Assembly (NCBI GenBank): GCA_016861045.1
Contig: BOKP01000002.1
Span: 434,001-498,000 of the forward strand
DNA: 64,000 nt
Direction of reading: 5' to 3'
DNA from: Actinomycetes bacterium
Lineage (GTDB): Bacteria; Actinomycetota; Thermoleophilia; Solirubrobacterales; 70-9
The notes under the pieces: generated by a model
What the model was told of the DNA's origin: nothing
Seen by the model: the letters and a program-made list of their open reading frames with translations, nothing else
Database searches by the model: none
Part shown: positions 37,682-44,897 of the stretch, in pieces
Numbering within the stretch: the first letter of the stretch is position 1
How the letters are laid out: every line of letters begins with the position of its first letter
Translations under genes and position numbers: made by a program

Positions 37682-38782
37682 GTGGCGCGACGCTCGCCTA
37701 TCAGCCTCGAGCGGACGCCGCCGCCCGCCTTGATCCGGGCCGGGCTGCGATTCCGCCGCGCGTTGCAGCGCGCCGCCGACCGCCTGCTGCCGCCCGAGGG
37801 GCTCGCCTGGGAGAAGGTGACCTCCTTGCAGACGACGAGCGTGATCGCGGCGCTCGTCGAGGTCGGGGCGTTCGACGCGCTCGGGCGCGGCCCCGCGAGC
37901 GCGGCGGCGCTCGCGGCCGAGCTCGACCTCCACGCCGACACGCTCGAGCGGGTCATGCGCCAGGCCGCGGACGAGGGGCTCCTGCGCCGCCGTCGCGGCG
38001 GCTACGAGCTGACCGCGGTCGGCGACGCGTTCCGCGAGGAGCACTCGCCGACGATCAGCCACTGGGCGCGGCACATGAACACCGCCGCGGTCAGGCGGGC
38101 CTGGGCCACGCTGCCGGCGACGATCCGGACCGGCGAGCCGTCCTTCCCCGCGATCCACGGCAAGTCGATCTGGCAGCACCTCGCCGAGAACCCGGACGAG
38201 GAGCGCCTGTTCGCGAACGCCATGCGCGAGATGACGGGCCTCGTCAAGGCCTGGGTGGTCGACGGCTACCCGTGGCCCGAGTCGGGGACGATCTGCGACG
38301 TCGCCGGCGGATCCGGGCCGCTGCTGGCCGCGATCCTCGCAGCGCGGCCGCGCCTGCGCGGCATGCTCGTCGAGGCGGCCGGGGTGCTGCCCGAGGCCGA
38401 TCGCCATCTCGCCGCGGCCGGCGTCCGCGACCGGGTCGAGCTCGTGGAGGGGAACATCTTCGAGCGGGTCGAAGCCGACGCCGACGTCTACGCGCTCAAG
38501 GACATCGTTCACGACTGGGACGACGAGCGGTCGCTGCGGATCCTCCGGACCGTCAGGGCCGCGATGGCGCCGGGGGCGAGGCTCGTCCTCGTCGAGACCC
38601 TGCTCGACCCCGACGATCCCGACCCGATCGCAACCCGGATCGACCTCCACATGCTGACCCAGTGCGACGGCGGCCGCCAACGATCGGCCGCCGAGCTGCG
38701 CGCGCTCATGACCGCCGCCGGGATGCGTCCCGGCGGCGTCCATCGCGCCGGGACGACGGCGATGATCGAGGGCGTCGCCTGA
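37682..38782 (+). CDS. SAM-dependent O-methyltransferase (plant COMT / hydroxyneurosporene type)
   Basis: The gene encodes 366 residues from GTG at 37682; TTG at 37673 is an alternative. An N-terminal winged-helix dimerisation domain (about 50-115, with IAALVEVGAFDALG and LERVMRQAADEGLLRRR) is followed by a methyltransferase domain. That domain has the SAM motif ICDVAGGSGPLLAAILAARP, the DVYALKDIVHDWDDERSLRIL motif with the catalytic-base histidine (HDWDD), and the C-terminal DLHMLTQCDGGRQRSAAEL. It probably methylates a hydroxyl group on a small aromatic or polyketide-like compound. It diverges from dnaX and precedes the SRP RNA. The substrate is unknown. Confidence 0.88.
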   Translation: MARRSPISLERTPPPALIRAGLRFRRALQRAADRLLPPEGLAWEKVTSLQTTSVIAALVEVGAFDALGRGPASAAALAAELDLHADTLERVMRQAADEGLLRRRRGGYELTAVGDAFREEHSPTISHWARHMNTAAVRRAWATLPATIRTGEPSFPAIHGKSIWQHLAENPDEERLFANAMREMTGLVKAWVVDGYPWPESGTICDVAGGSGPLLAAILAARPRLRGMLVEAAGVLPEADRHLAAAGVRDRVELVEGNIFERVEADADVYALKDIVHDWDDERSLRILRTVRAAMAPGARLVLVETLLDPDDPDPIATRIDLHMLTQCDGGRQRSAAELRALMTAAGMRPGGVHRAGTTAMIEGVA

Positions 38783-38804
38783 CGCCCGTGGCCCGCTACG
38801 ATGT

Positions 38805-39040
38805 CCCGCGGACCGTGCTGAGCGGGGATGTAGCGGAGCCCTGAACCCGCAATCCGCTCCAGCGGGGCTGAACGCCCGCCCGAGGATCCGGCCATCGGGG
38901 CCAGTACGCCGCGGGCAGCGTTGACGGCCAGGTCCCGCGCGATGTGAGCCCGCGAACCAGGTCAGGTCCGGAAGGAAGCAGCCTTAAGCGTCAGCCCGCA
39001 AGCGCCGCGGATCAGCCTGACCGGAGCCAGCCACGGCGGG
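38805..39040 (+). ncRNA. ffs: Signal recognition particle RNA, large (Alu-domain-containing) type
   Basis: The universally conserved domain IV hairpin is present at about 38958-38996 (GAACCAGGTCAGGTCCGGAA followed by GGAAGCAGCCTTAAG). The 5' part (CCGTGCTGAGCGGGGATGTA from 38812, then CCCTGAACC, GCAATCCGCTCCAGCGGGGC) matches the Alu domain of Bacillus subtilis scRNA almost base for base. The 5' CCGTG (38812-38816) can pair with CACGG at 39032-39036 to close the long helix, so the ends are placed near 38805 and 39040. The RNA binds Ffh and FtsY for co-translational membrane targeting. In Bacillus this gene lies beside dnaX; here only one gene separates them. Confidence 0.9.
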
Positions 39041-39181
39041 CACGCCCGGGGACCGTCTTTCGAAGGCGGGCCGCACGGTCCTGCTCCGGGTCGCGGGCAC
39101 CGCCGCCGTCGCAGGATCGCTCCCGACGCGCCGCGACGGCTCAAGGAACCGGGCGGATGGTCCGAGTCAAGTCGGTGCGGG

Positions 39182-39910
39182 ATGGCCTCGAGACGGACAC
39201 GGACGCCGATCATCTGCCTGCTGGCCCTGGTCGCCGTCGCGGGGTCGTCGGCCCTTGCGCCGGCGGCGATGCGCAGCGAGAAGCTCGACCGCAACCTCTG
39301 CAGGACGACCGGCGGCGGCCGCTTCGTCGACATTCCCGGCTTTCCCGGCGAGCGCGTCGACCGGCGCCTTCTGCCCGACGTGAGGTACCTGGTCCGCAGG
39401 TACGAGATCTTCATCACCGACGGTTACTCGCGGGACGGCGTCCACGCGGTGAACGGCGAGCACCCGCTCGGCCTCGCGCTCGACATCGTCCCCGACAAGG
39501 CCAACGGCGGGAGCTGGAAGCTGATCTCGCGGCTGGCGCGGCGTGTCGAGCCCGAGCAGAACGCGCCCGTCGCACCCTTCCGCTGGGTCGGATACAACGG
39601 CGACGCCGGACATGGTCGCGGCAACCACCTGCACCTGTCGTGGAACCACTCCCCCGCCCGCCCCTTCCACCCGGCGCGCACCGTCTACACGATGCGCTGC
39701 CCGGGCGCGACGAACCGCGACGGCGGTGGCAGCCGATCCGGTGGCGGCCGTGACGGCGACGGCAAGGGCGACCACCGCGGTGGTGGTGGTGGCGTCCGGC
39801 CCGGCGGCGATGACGGTGGCGGTGGTGGCGTCCGGCCGCGCGACGCGCGCACCTTCGAGCGCCGCGCCGCCGACCCGGTCGTCGAGACCGGCGGGGCCGC
39901 GGCCCGCTGA
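39182..39910 (+). CDS. Secreted M15-like (D-Ala-D-Ala carboxypeptidase-type) peptidase
   Basis: The gene encodes 242 residues from ATG at 39182. An N-terminal signal peptide (about 1-30) is followed by a compact domain with the zinc-ligand pattern of M15/VanY-like peptidases: a His then Asp in GEHPLGLALDIVPD and a His pair in RGNHLHLSW. The last 80 residues are low complexity, with Gly/Asp/Arg runs and a repeated GGGGGVRP block. The enzyme probably trims cell-wall peptides. It stands between the SRP RNA and tRNA-Val, alone on the plus strand. Confidence 0.75.
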   Translation: MASRRTRTPIICLLALVAVAGSSALAPAAMRSEKLDRNLCRTTGGGRFVDIPGFPGERVDRRLLPDVRYLVRRYEIFITDGYSRDGVHAVNGEHPLGLALDIVPDKANGGSWKLISRLARRVEPEQNAPVAPFRWVGYNGDAGHGRGNHLHLSWNHSPARPFHPARTVYTMRCPGATNRDGGGSRSGGGRDGDGKGDHRGGGGGVRPGGDDGGGGGVRPRDARTFERRAADPVVETGGAAAR

Positions 39911-40048
39911 CGCGAGACTGCGCCAAGCGGCTCCCCGGGCCGGTTTCTGCAATCTCGCGGCTCCGGGGCGGACCTCGGCGGCCGACCCGCGCGGAATCGG
40001 CGCCGATCCGGAGCTCCCGGAGCGCCGACTACAATCCTCCGCCCCCGA

Positions 40049-40120
40049 GGGCGCGTAGCTCAGTGGGAGAGCGTCCGCCTCACACGCGGAAGGTCGCTGG
40101 TTCGAAACCAGCCGCGCCCA
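40049..40120 (+). tRNA. tRNA-Val (anticodon CAC)
   Basis: The 72-nt cloverleaf has a 7-bp acceptor stem GGGCGCG/CGCGCCC, a D arm starting GCTC, an anticodon stem TCCGC/GCGGA with loop CTCACAC (anticodon CAC), a T arm GCTGG-TTCGAAA-CCAGC, and discriminator A at 40120. CCA is not encoded. Its 3' end (from 40113) is one copy of the 13-bp repeat that bounds the integrative element, so integration keeps the tRNA intact. Confidence 0.97.
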
Positions 40121-40125
40121 TCGCC
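40113..40125 (+). repeat. Left attachment-site repeat (attL core)
   Basis: CGCGCCCATCGCC comprises the last acceptor-strand bases of tRNA-Val, the discriminator, and five nt beyond. It is identical to 44964-44976. It is the expected core for a tyrosine integrase targeting a tRNA 3' end. Confidence 0.85.
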
Positions 40126-40376
40126 TACGGAGACTGCGAAGAGCCGCGAACTTCGCAGTCACACGGGGGCAAGGGCGCTCCAGGAGCTGCGAAGAACTGC
40201 GAACGCTTCTGTGCCTGCGGCCCCCGGCGCTCTGAGAACGCGGTAGCAGCCGAGTAGCAAGTCACCCCTCGACTCGGTAGCAGCTCGCGGCGGCGAGCCG
40301 CGCGAGCCGTCGGCCCGCGCGGCGAGCGCTAAGCGAAATAACAGCGGCATCAGCGTGCCGGGGGCAGTCTCGATGT
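40121..40376. other. Left-end control region of the integrative element with short repeats
   Basis: There is no gene in these 256 nt. A 17-nt motif of type TGCGAAGAnCyGCGAAC occurs twice (40135-40151 and 40188-40204); its first copy is part of an inverted repeat ACTGCGAAG/CTTCGCAGT. GGTAGCAGC occurs at 40242-40250 and at 40277-40285, with AGTAGCAA at 40253-40260. GGTAGCA motifs recur in the same orientation at the right end, which is the pattern of integrase arm-type sites. A further inverted repeat (CCGCGCG/CGCGCGG, 40298-40322) and an AT-richer patch precede the Rep-like gene and could belong to a replication origin. Confidence 0.55.
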
Positions 40377-41525
40377 GTGGGCGCCGCCGCTACAGAGCAG
40401 CACGAAAGCTTCAGTGTTCCCCGAGTTGGGGTGGACACCGTGAGCTTCGCCTGGCGCCCAACCGGCGACGAGCTGCTCTGGCGGCGCCTGCGCGGAGGCG
40501 CTGAGGACGGGCACATCTGCGGCATCTGGCAAGTCCGCCCTGCTGGTGTGCCCGGCGGCTGGATGCTGAAGTCGAAGCTTGGGGCTGCGAGCTGGTTCTT
40601 CTATCCCGAACACGAGCTGATCTACTGCGAGGGTCGCCTCGGCGCGATCCTCGCGGGCGATCTCCGCGACTTCTCGCTCGGGCCGTTCTTTGCGCTCGGC
40701 ATCGCAGCGCTGAACCTGGCCGAGCTGTTTGCGCCAGTGGCGGGACGGGACGCCGAGGACGGCATCACCGGAGAGCCCGCAACGTTGCGCCGATTGGACC
40801 TCGCCGCCGAGCTGTTGTGGGCTGACCCAGCCGACGGCCTGGCGGCACTCGGGGCACTCGCAGACTTGCACCTGCCCCGCGTCAAGGTTTGCGAGTGGCG
40901 CCACGAGGGCCGCACCGAGACCATCGCCTATTACACGGCGACGAAGAAGCGGCGCCTTCTGCATCGCATCTATGACAAGGGTGTGCAGACCGGCTCGTAC
41001 CCCGCCGGGACACTGCTCCGGCTGGAGCGGCAGCACCGGATCGAGAAGGCAAAGCAGGAGACAGCGGAGCACGTAGCGCAGCACGCCGACCCTGAGAGCC
41101 TCTGGCTGGACGGCTTCGAGGACTGGGCGGACGCCGCCGAGCGGCTCCAGGTGACGAGCGCCGACGGCGCCGAGCGGCTCCTGCTGGAGAAGGTCGAGTG
41201 CGGCGAGCTTCAGCGCGAAAAGGCCGAGCGCCTCCTGGGCTCGCTCGCAGTGGCGCGGCTTCGGGGTGAGGGCTGGTGGCGGGAGCTGGGTAAGCCCCAC
41301 CTGGGGCGCCGACGCCGCCGAGAACTGGCCGACCATGGCCTGCCGCTCTCCCCGAGTGCGAAAGTGCCGCGCGAGGTGCCGCTAGGAGAGGCGATCCGGG
41401 CGCTCCGCGCCGCCTGGAGGGAGCCGACGAACGGTCAAACCGCGACGGGGAGCGGCGCGCGGCGCACCCAGCGCAAGCAAGCCGCGAACGCGGCGACGGT
41501 GCAGGCCGGGAGGAAGGCGAACTGA
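40377..41525 (+). CDS. Replication-initiator-like protein (Rep_trans type)
   Basis: The gene encodes 382 residues from GTG at 40377; an in-frame GTG at 40431 directly before DTVSFAW is possible. Features resemble rolling-circle replication initiation factors of plasmids and filamentous phages: an N-terminal DTVSFAW strand, RRLDLAAEL (about 139-147), a strand pair ETIAYYTATKKRRLLHRIYDKG (about 181-202) with Tyr and Lys, and the following RLERQHRIEKAKQET. A basic C-terminal tail ends the protein. It would nick its own origin so that the excised element can replicate. The family call is from motif pattern only and is moderate. It overlaps the next gene by 1 nt (TGATG). Confidence 0.6.
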   Translation: MGAAATEQHESFSVPRVGVDTVSFAWRPTGDELLWRRLRGGAEDGHICGIWQVRPAGVPGGWMLKSKLGAASWFFYPEHELIYCEGRLGAILAGDLRDFSLGPFFALGIAALNLAELFAPVAGRDAEDGITGEPATLRRLDLAAELLWADPADGLAALGALADLHLPRVKVCEWRHEGRTETIAYYTATKKRRLLHRIYDKGVQTGSYPAGTLLRLERQHRIEKAKQETAEHVAQHADPESLWLDGFEDWADAAERLQVTSADGAERLLLEKVECGELQREKAERLLGSLAVARLRGEGWWRELGKPHLGRRRRRELADHGLPLSPSAKVPREVPLGEAIRALRAAWREPTNGQTATGSGARRTQRKQAANAATVQAGRKAN

Positions 41526-41809
41526 TGGCGCGCGGCATGCGCCCGGATCGAGCTGCTGCTGCCCCTCGCGGGGTGCGGTTCGTGCACACGGCGGTGGTGC
41601 GCGCCGACTGGCGCGACCTTCACGCCCTGGGTGATGCGCTGCTCCTGGTGCCTGAGCTTGCGCCCATCCCCTCCGAGCCCGAGCGGGTGCTCCTTCGGTG
41701 CTGGCGGGCTCATGCGATAGCTGGCGGCTACGAACCCGGCAAAGAGATGGGCGTGATGCGGGTTAGTCGCGCGCCAGACGGCTCGTGGAGGCCGATCGGC
41801 CCTCTCTAA
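41525..41809 (+). CDS. Small element-encoded protein, unknown function
   Basis: The gene encodes 94 residues from ATG at 41525, coupled to the Rep-like gene by a 1-nt overlap. The sequence has a basic N-terminus and a central region RFVHTAVVRADWRDLHALGD followed by PSEPERVLLRCWRAHAIAGGY. The C-terminal beta-like stretch is MGVMRVSRAPDGSWRPIGP. No known domain is recognised. Coupling to the Rep-like gene suggests a replication or maintenance accessory role. It converges on the XRE regulator gene with a 28-nt gap. Confidence 0.6.
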   Translation: MARGMRPDRAAAAPRGVRFVHTAVVRADWRDLHALGDALLLVPELAPIPSEPERVLLRCWRAHAIAGGYEPGKEMGVMRVSRAPDGSWRPIGPL

Positions 41810-41837
41810 CAGGGACGATTGGGACGGTGACCGTCCG

Positions 41838-42104
41838 TCAGCGCGGGTCGTACAAGATGTTGCCTCTCTTCTTGCCCCGCGCGGGCTTGCCCTTCGTGTC
41901 GAGCACCAACTCCTCACCCAGGACAGCGAGGGCCTCTTCGAGGAAGGCAACTGACGGAGAGCGGGCGCCGCGCTCGATCCGCGAGATCTTCGACTGATCC
42001 ACGAATAGGCGCTCTGCAAGCTCGGCCTGCTTGACGCCGTGGCGTTTGCGAGCTGCGCGGAGTAACTGTCCCGGATCGGTAGGCACTCCCGGCATGTATG
42101 CCAC
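41838..42104 (-). CDS. XRE-family helix-turn-helix repressor of the element
   Basis: The gene encodes 88 residues from GTG at 42104, or 85 from ATG at 42095. A Cro/C1-type helix-turn-helix occupies about 12-68 (LLRAARKRHGVKQAELAERL then VDQSKISRIERGARSPSVAFLEEAL). A basic tail (KGKPARGKKRGNILYDPR) follows. It is transcribed away from the helix-turn-helix/integrase genes, with several inverted repeats in between. One of these (42096-42114) overlaps its own start. It probably keeps excision and integration genes repressed and autoregulates. Confidence 0.88.
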   Translation of the reverse strand: MAYMPGVPTDPGQLLRAARKRHGVKQAELAERLFVDQSKISRIERGARSPSVAFLEEALAVLGEELVLDTKGKPARGKKRGNILYDPR

Positions 42105-42159
42105 ACGGGCATACCTGCGAACAGTCGGCGCACGATACTTCGTGCGTGGATATGCATAT
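42096..42159. promoter_or_regulatory. Cluster of operator-like palindromes in the element's divergent promoter
   Basis: Three palindromes lie between the XRE gene and the helix-turn-helix/integrase genes. They are GTATGCC-5 nt-GGCATAC (42096-42114), GCACGA-TACT-TCGTGC (42130-42145), and the perfect ATATGCATAT (42150-42159). The first covers the start codon region of the repressor, suggesting autoregulation. The third is AT-rich and may overlap a -10 region for the rightward genes. Confidence 0.6.
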
Positions 42160-42210
42160 TTGGCAAGAACCGGCTCCGGTATCGGCTCTGAAAAACCACA
42201 TGGTTGATGT

Positions 42211-42615
42211 ATGGCCGAGATCGTTCCATTCCCCCGCCGACCCGACTGGGAGCCCGAGCTATCGAAGAAGCAGCTCGCCGCTCACCTCGGGTTCTCGACC
42301 CGCTGGGTCGAGCTGCGCGTGCGGGAGGGGATGCCTTCGCGCCTCATTTCAAACCGCCGCCGCTTCCGCCTCTCCGAGGTCGAAGCGTGGCTCAACCAAA
42401 GGAGTACGAATGATCATCAAGAGGAACAACCGCTACGGCGTCAGGATCTACCGAGCGGGTCGCCAGCAGTGGGTCGGCACATATCCGACCCGCCGCGAAG
42501 CGCGCCAGGCGGAACGTCTCGCGCTCGACTCGCCGGTCGCTACGCACGACGAGACCTGCGACAGCTTTGCCCGTCGCTGGCTCACCGACTACCCCCGTCC
42601 TCGCGCCGCGACTAA
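42211..42615 (+). CDS. Helix-turn-helix (excisionase-like) protein overlapping the integrase gene
   Basis: ATG at 42211 opens a frame whose first 67 residues form an excisionase/MerR-like helix-turn-helix. It has LSKKQLAAHLGFSTRWVELR and MPSRLISNRRRFRLSEVEAW followed by LNQR. Such proteins direct excision by the neighbouring integrase. The natural end would be near residue 67, yet no stop occurs there. The frame runs on to 42615, overlapping the integrase start (42410) by about 206 nt with a Pro/Arg-rich tail. Either a small indel removed the stop, or the overlap is real. The HTH assignment is good; the C-terminal half is doubtful. Confidence 0.7.
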   Translation: MAEIVPFPRRPDWEPELSKKQLAAHLGFSTRWVELRVREGMPSRLISNRRRFRLSEVEAWLNQRSTNDHQEEQPLRRQDLPSGSPAVGRHISDPPRSAPGGTSRARLAGRYARRDLRQLCPSLAHRLPPSSRRD

Positions 42616-43486
42616 TCGCAACCACAGCTATGGGGTCGCGCCGTTCGCGCGGGACTTCCAGGGCGTCAAGCTGAGCGCGGTCACGCGCCGCGACGCGCGA
42701 CAGTGGGCGCTACGGCACCGGTCGAACCTGGCCTCAGTCAGGGCGATGTTCACCGATGCGATGGACGAGGGGATCGTCGCAGCCAACCCGTTCAGCAATC
42801 TGCGCTTGGAGCAGTCTCGTGGCCGCCGCGACCTGGAGGTGATCTCCGAGGCCCAGCTCGACGAGCTGGCTGACGCGGCGCTGCGCGTCTGCGGAGACCT
42901 CGGCGCCACCATCAGGGCCACGATCCTCTTCGCGGCCTACGTCGGCCTGCGACCCGCCGAGATGTTCGTGCTCCGGTGGTCGGATGTGGACTTCGGCGCG
43001 GGCCTCGTGCGCATCCGGGCCTCGCTCGGAGGCACAGGAGAGGTGACGCTGCCCAAGAACGGCAAGGCGCGGACGGTGGTGCTGCCTCCCGCCGCAGCCG
43101 ACGCTCTCCGCTCGATGCCGCGACGCGCCGAGTCCCCGCTCGTGTTCACCACGACGCGGGGAACCCGGTTCACGAAGACGACGCACTACCACCACTGGAG
43201 GCTCGCGCGTCTCGCGGCTGGTCTGCCTGAGATGGACTTCTACGAGCTGCGGCACTTCTGCGCGACGCAGCTCCTGGAGCTGGGGCTCAGTCCGGCTGAT
43301 GTGGCCGTTCAGCTCGGCCACACAGACGGCGGCGCCCTGGTGATGAGCACGTACGGCCACCCGTCGGAGGACGCAGCCCGACAGCGCATCGCTGATGCAT
43401 TCGACCGGGCTCGCTCGCCCGGCCTCCGGGTGGTCGGGGGCTCGGACCAAGCTTCCACATCGAGAAGAGAAAGGAGAACCCCATGA
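42410..43486 (+). CDS. int: Tyrosine recombinase / integrase of the element
   Basis: The gene encodes 358 residues from ATG at 42410, with AAAGGAG 5 nt upstream. An N-terminal arm-binding domain (IIKRNNRYGVRIYRAG...), a SAM-like core-binding domain (about 50-120) and a catalytic domain are present. Catalytic residues can be seen: Arg in AAYVGLRPAEMF (about 180), YELRHFCATQLL (Arg then His, about 280; the usual first His is Tyr), LGHTDG (about 304), and the nucleophile in MSTYGHPS (about 315). It catalyses site-specific recombination between the tRNA-Val site and the circular element. It overlaps the next gene by 4 nt (ATGA). Confidence 0.95.
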   Translation: MIIKRNNRYGVRIYRAGRQQWVGTYPTRREARQAERLALDSPVATHDETCDSFARRWLTDYPRPRAATNRNHSYGVAPFARDFQGVKLSAVTRRDARQWALRHRSNLASVRAMFTDAMDEGIVAANPFSNLRLEQSRGRRDLEVISEAQLDELADAALRVCGDLGATIRATILFAAYVGLRPAEMFVLRWSDVDFGAGLVRIRASLGGTGEVTLPKNGKARTVVLPPAAADALRSMPRRAESPLVFTTTRGTRFTKTTHYHHWRLARLAAGLPEMDFYELRHFCATQLLELGLSPADVAVQLGHTDGGALVMSTYGHPSEDAARQRIADAFDRARSPGLRVVGGSDQASTSRRERRTP

Positions 43487-43707
43487 CGAAGAAGCACAAG
43501 GCACTCGCCACCGCATTCTCCGAGGGCTCACCGTGCCGGATCACCTACAGGGACCGGTCGAAGCGGTGGACGACTCGGGATGTGCGGATCGAGACGCTCG
43601 CGCGCGATCACATCGTGGCTCGGTGCGAGCTTCGCGGTGGCAGCTACCGCAGGTTCAACCTGCGAGACCTGTCGCGCGCGGAGCTACTGCGCCCCTCGAT
43701 CCCATGA
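43483..43707 (+). CDS. Small WYL-like domain protein
   Basis: The gene encodes 74 residues from ATG at 43483. AAGGAG lies in the integrase 3' end, and there is an ATGA overlap. The pattern CRITYRDRSKRWTTRDVRIETLAR followed by HIVARCELRGGSYRRFNLRDL matches the beta-rich core of WYL domains, which sense ligands or nucleic acids in phage and defence regulators. Here the domain stands alone, without the usual helix-turn-helix. It may modulate the integrase or the repressor. The assignment rests on the short pattern and is moderate. Confidence 0.55.
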   Translation: MTKKHKALATAFSEGSPCRITYRDRSKRWTTRDVRIETLARDHIVARCELRGGSYRRFNLRDLSRAELLRPSIP

Positions 43708-43785
43708 GTGTGGGACGGCACGAGGGGGTGGCTGTTCACAAGCCAGTCACCCCCTCCGAGCCGCTCGCTCATAACCTCCCACTCG

Positions 43786-44475
43786 ATGGCCCGACCCAAC
43801 TTGCTCCGGCGCAGCCTCGCTGAAGGACTCGCGGCGTTCGCGTTGGTCTTCGCTGGCTGCGGCGCGATCATCACCGACGCCACCCGTGATGGTGTCCTCG
43901 GGGCCGTCGGCGTAGCCCTCGTGTTCGGGCTCATCATCATGGTGATGGTCTATGCCACCGGCCATCTCTCCGGCGCACACATCAACCCCGCTGTCACTGT
44001 GGCCTTCACGCTGACTCGTCATTTCCCCGCCCGTGACGCCCTCGCCTATATCGCTGCCCAGCTCATCGGCGCCGTCTGCGGCGCTCTGTTGCTCGCTGCG
44101 ATCTGGACGAGTCATCCAGCTTCTCTCGGCGCGACCGTGCCGAGCGTCTCGGTTGGCAGTGCGCTCGCCTACGAGATCGTCCTGACTGCCTTCTTGATGT
44201 TCGTGATCATGGCCGTGGCCACCGACACGCGGGCAGTGGGCGCAGCCGCCGCTATCGCCATCGGAGCGACCGTCGGCCTGGACGCTCTCTTCGGCGGCCC
44301 GATCACGGGTGCCTCGATGAACCCCGCGCGCTCCTTCGGCCCGGCCCTGGTCGCAGGCGAGTGGACTGACTTCTGGCTGTATGTCGTCGGCCCGATCGCA
44401 GGCGCCGCCCTGGGCGGATTCGCGTACCAGCTCGTGCGCGGGCAGACCCCACCAACTAACGCACCGGAGGCCTGA
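43786..44475 (+). CDS. Aquaporin/aquaglyceroporin (MIP family), probable arsenite channel
   Basis: The gene encodes 229 residues from ATG at 43786. It has six transmembrane helices and the two pore motifs: SGAHINPAVTVAF (NPA at about 66) and GASMNPARSFGPAL (NPA at about 178). The downstream gene is an arsenate reductase coupled by a 1-nt overlap. In Sinorhizobium meliloti an aquaglyceroporin (AqpS) paired with ArsC exports arsenite produced inside the cell, and the same logic is likely here. No ArsB/Acr3 pump or ArsR gene is within the element. Confidence 0.88.
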   Translation: MARPNLLRRSLAEGLAAFALVFAGCGAIITDATRDGVLGAVGVALVFGLIIMVMVYATGHLSGAHINPAVTVAFTLTRHFPARDALAYIAAQLIGAVCGALLLAAIWTSHPASLGATVPSVSVGSALAYEIVLTAFLMFVIMAVATDTRAVGAAAAIAIGATVGLDALFGGPITGASMNPARSFGPALVAGEWTDFWLYVVGPIAGAALGGFAYQLVRGQTPPTNAPEA

Positions 44476-44897
44476 TGGCTCGCGCTCTGTTCGTCTGTCT
44501 GCACAACGCCGGTCGCTCTCAGATGAGCGAGGCACTATTCGCGCGCGCCGCTGACGGGCGGCACGAGGGCCGCTCGGCGGGAACCACGCCGGGCGAGCAA
44601 GTTCATCCCGAGGTCGTGGAGGTCATGCGCGAGATCGGCATAGACCTGGCAGACCGAAAGCCGAAGCGCCTGGAGCGCGAGATGGCAGAGTGGGCCGACG
44701 TGGTGGTAACCATGGGCTGTGGGGACGAGTGCCCCTTCATTCCCGGCAAGCGCTACCTGGACTGGGAGCTGGAGGACCCGAAGGGTCAGTCACTTGACGC
44801 GGTGAGGGCGACGCGCGACGAAATCAGCCAGCGGATCGAGGCCCTGGTCGCTGAGCTTGACGCCGAACAGGCATCGGGGTCGGTGGCGAACGGGTAG
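44475..44897 (+). CDS. arsC: Arsenate reductase, low-molecular-weight phosphatase type
   Basis: The gene encodes 140 residues from ATG at 44475. The C-x5-R phosphate loop CLHNAGRS (Cys8, Arg14) is intact. So are a Cys-containing segment VTMGCGDECPFIPGKRYLDW, typical of thiol-linked ArsC, and the Asp-containing DWELEDPKGQ loop. It reduces arsenate to arsenite. In actinobacteria this type often uses mycothiol/mycoredoxin, but the donor here is unknown. It is the last gene of the integrative element, 66 nt before the right attachment repeat. Confidence 0.9.
   Translation: MARALFVCLHNAGRSQMSEALFARAADGRHEGRSAGTTPGEQVHPEVVEVMREIGIDLADRKPKRLEREMAEWADVVVTMGCGDECPFIPGKRYLDWELEDPKGQSLDAVRATRDEISQRIEALVAELDAEQASGSVANG

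Noticed and set aside
37639-37956. N-terminal extension of DnaX
   Set aside because: The extra residues are antisense to the methyltransferase gene and precede the conserved YRRHRPQSF start of DnaX.
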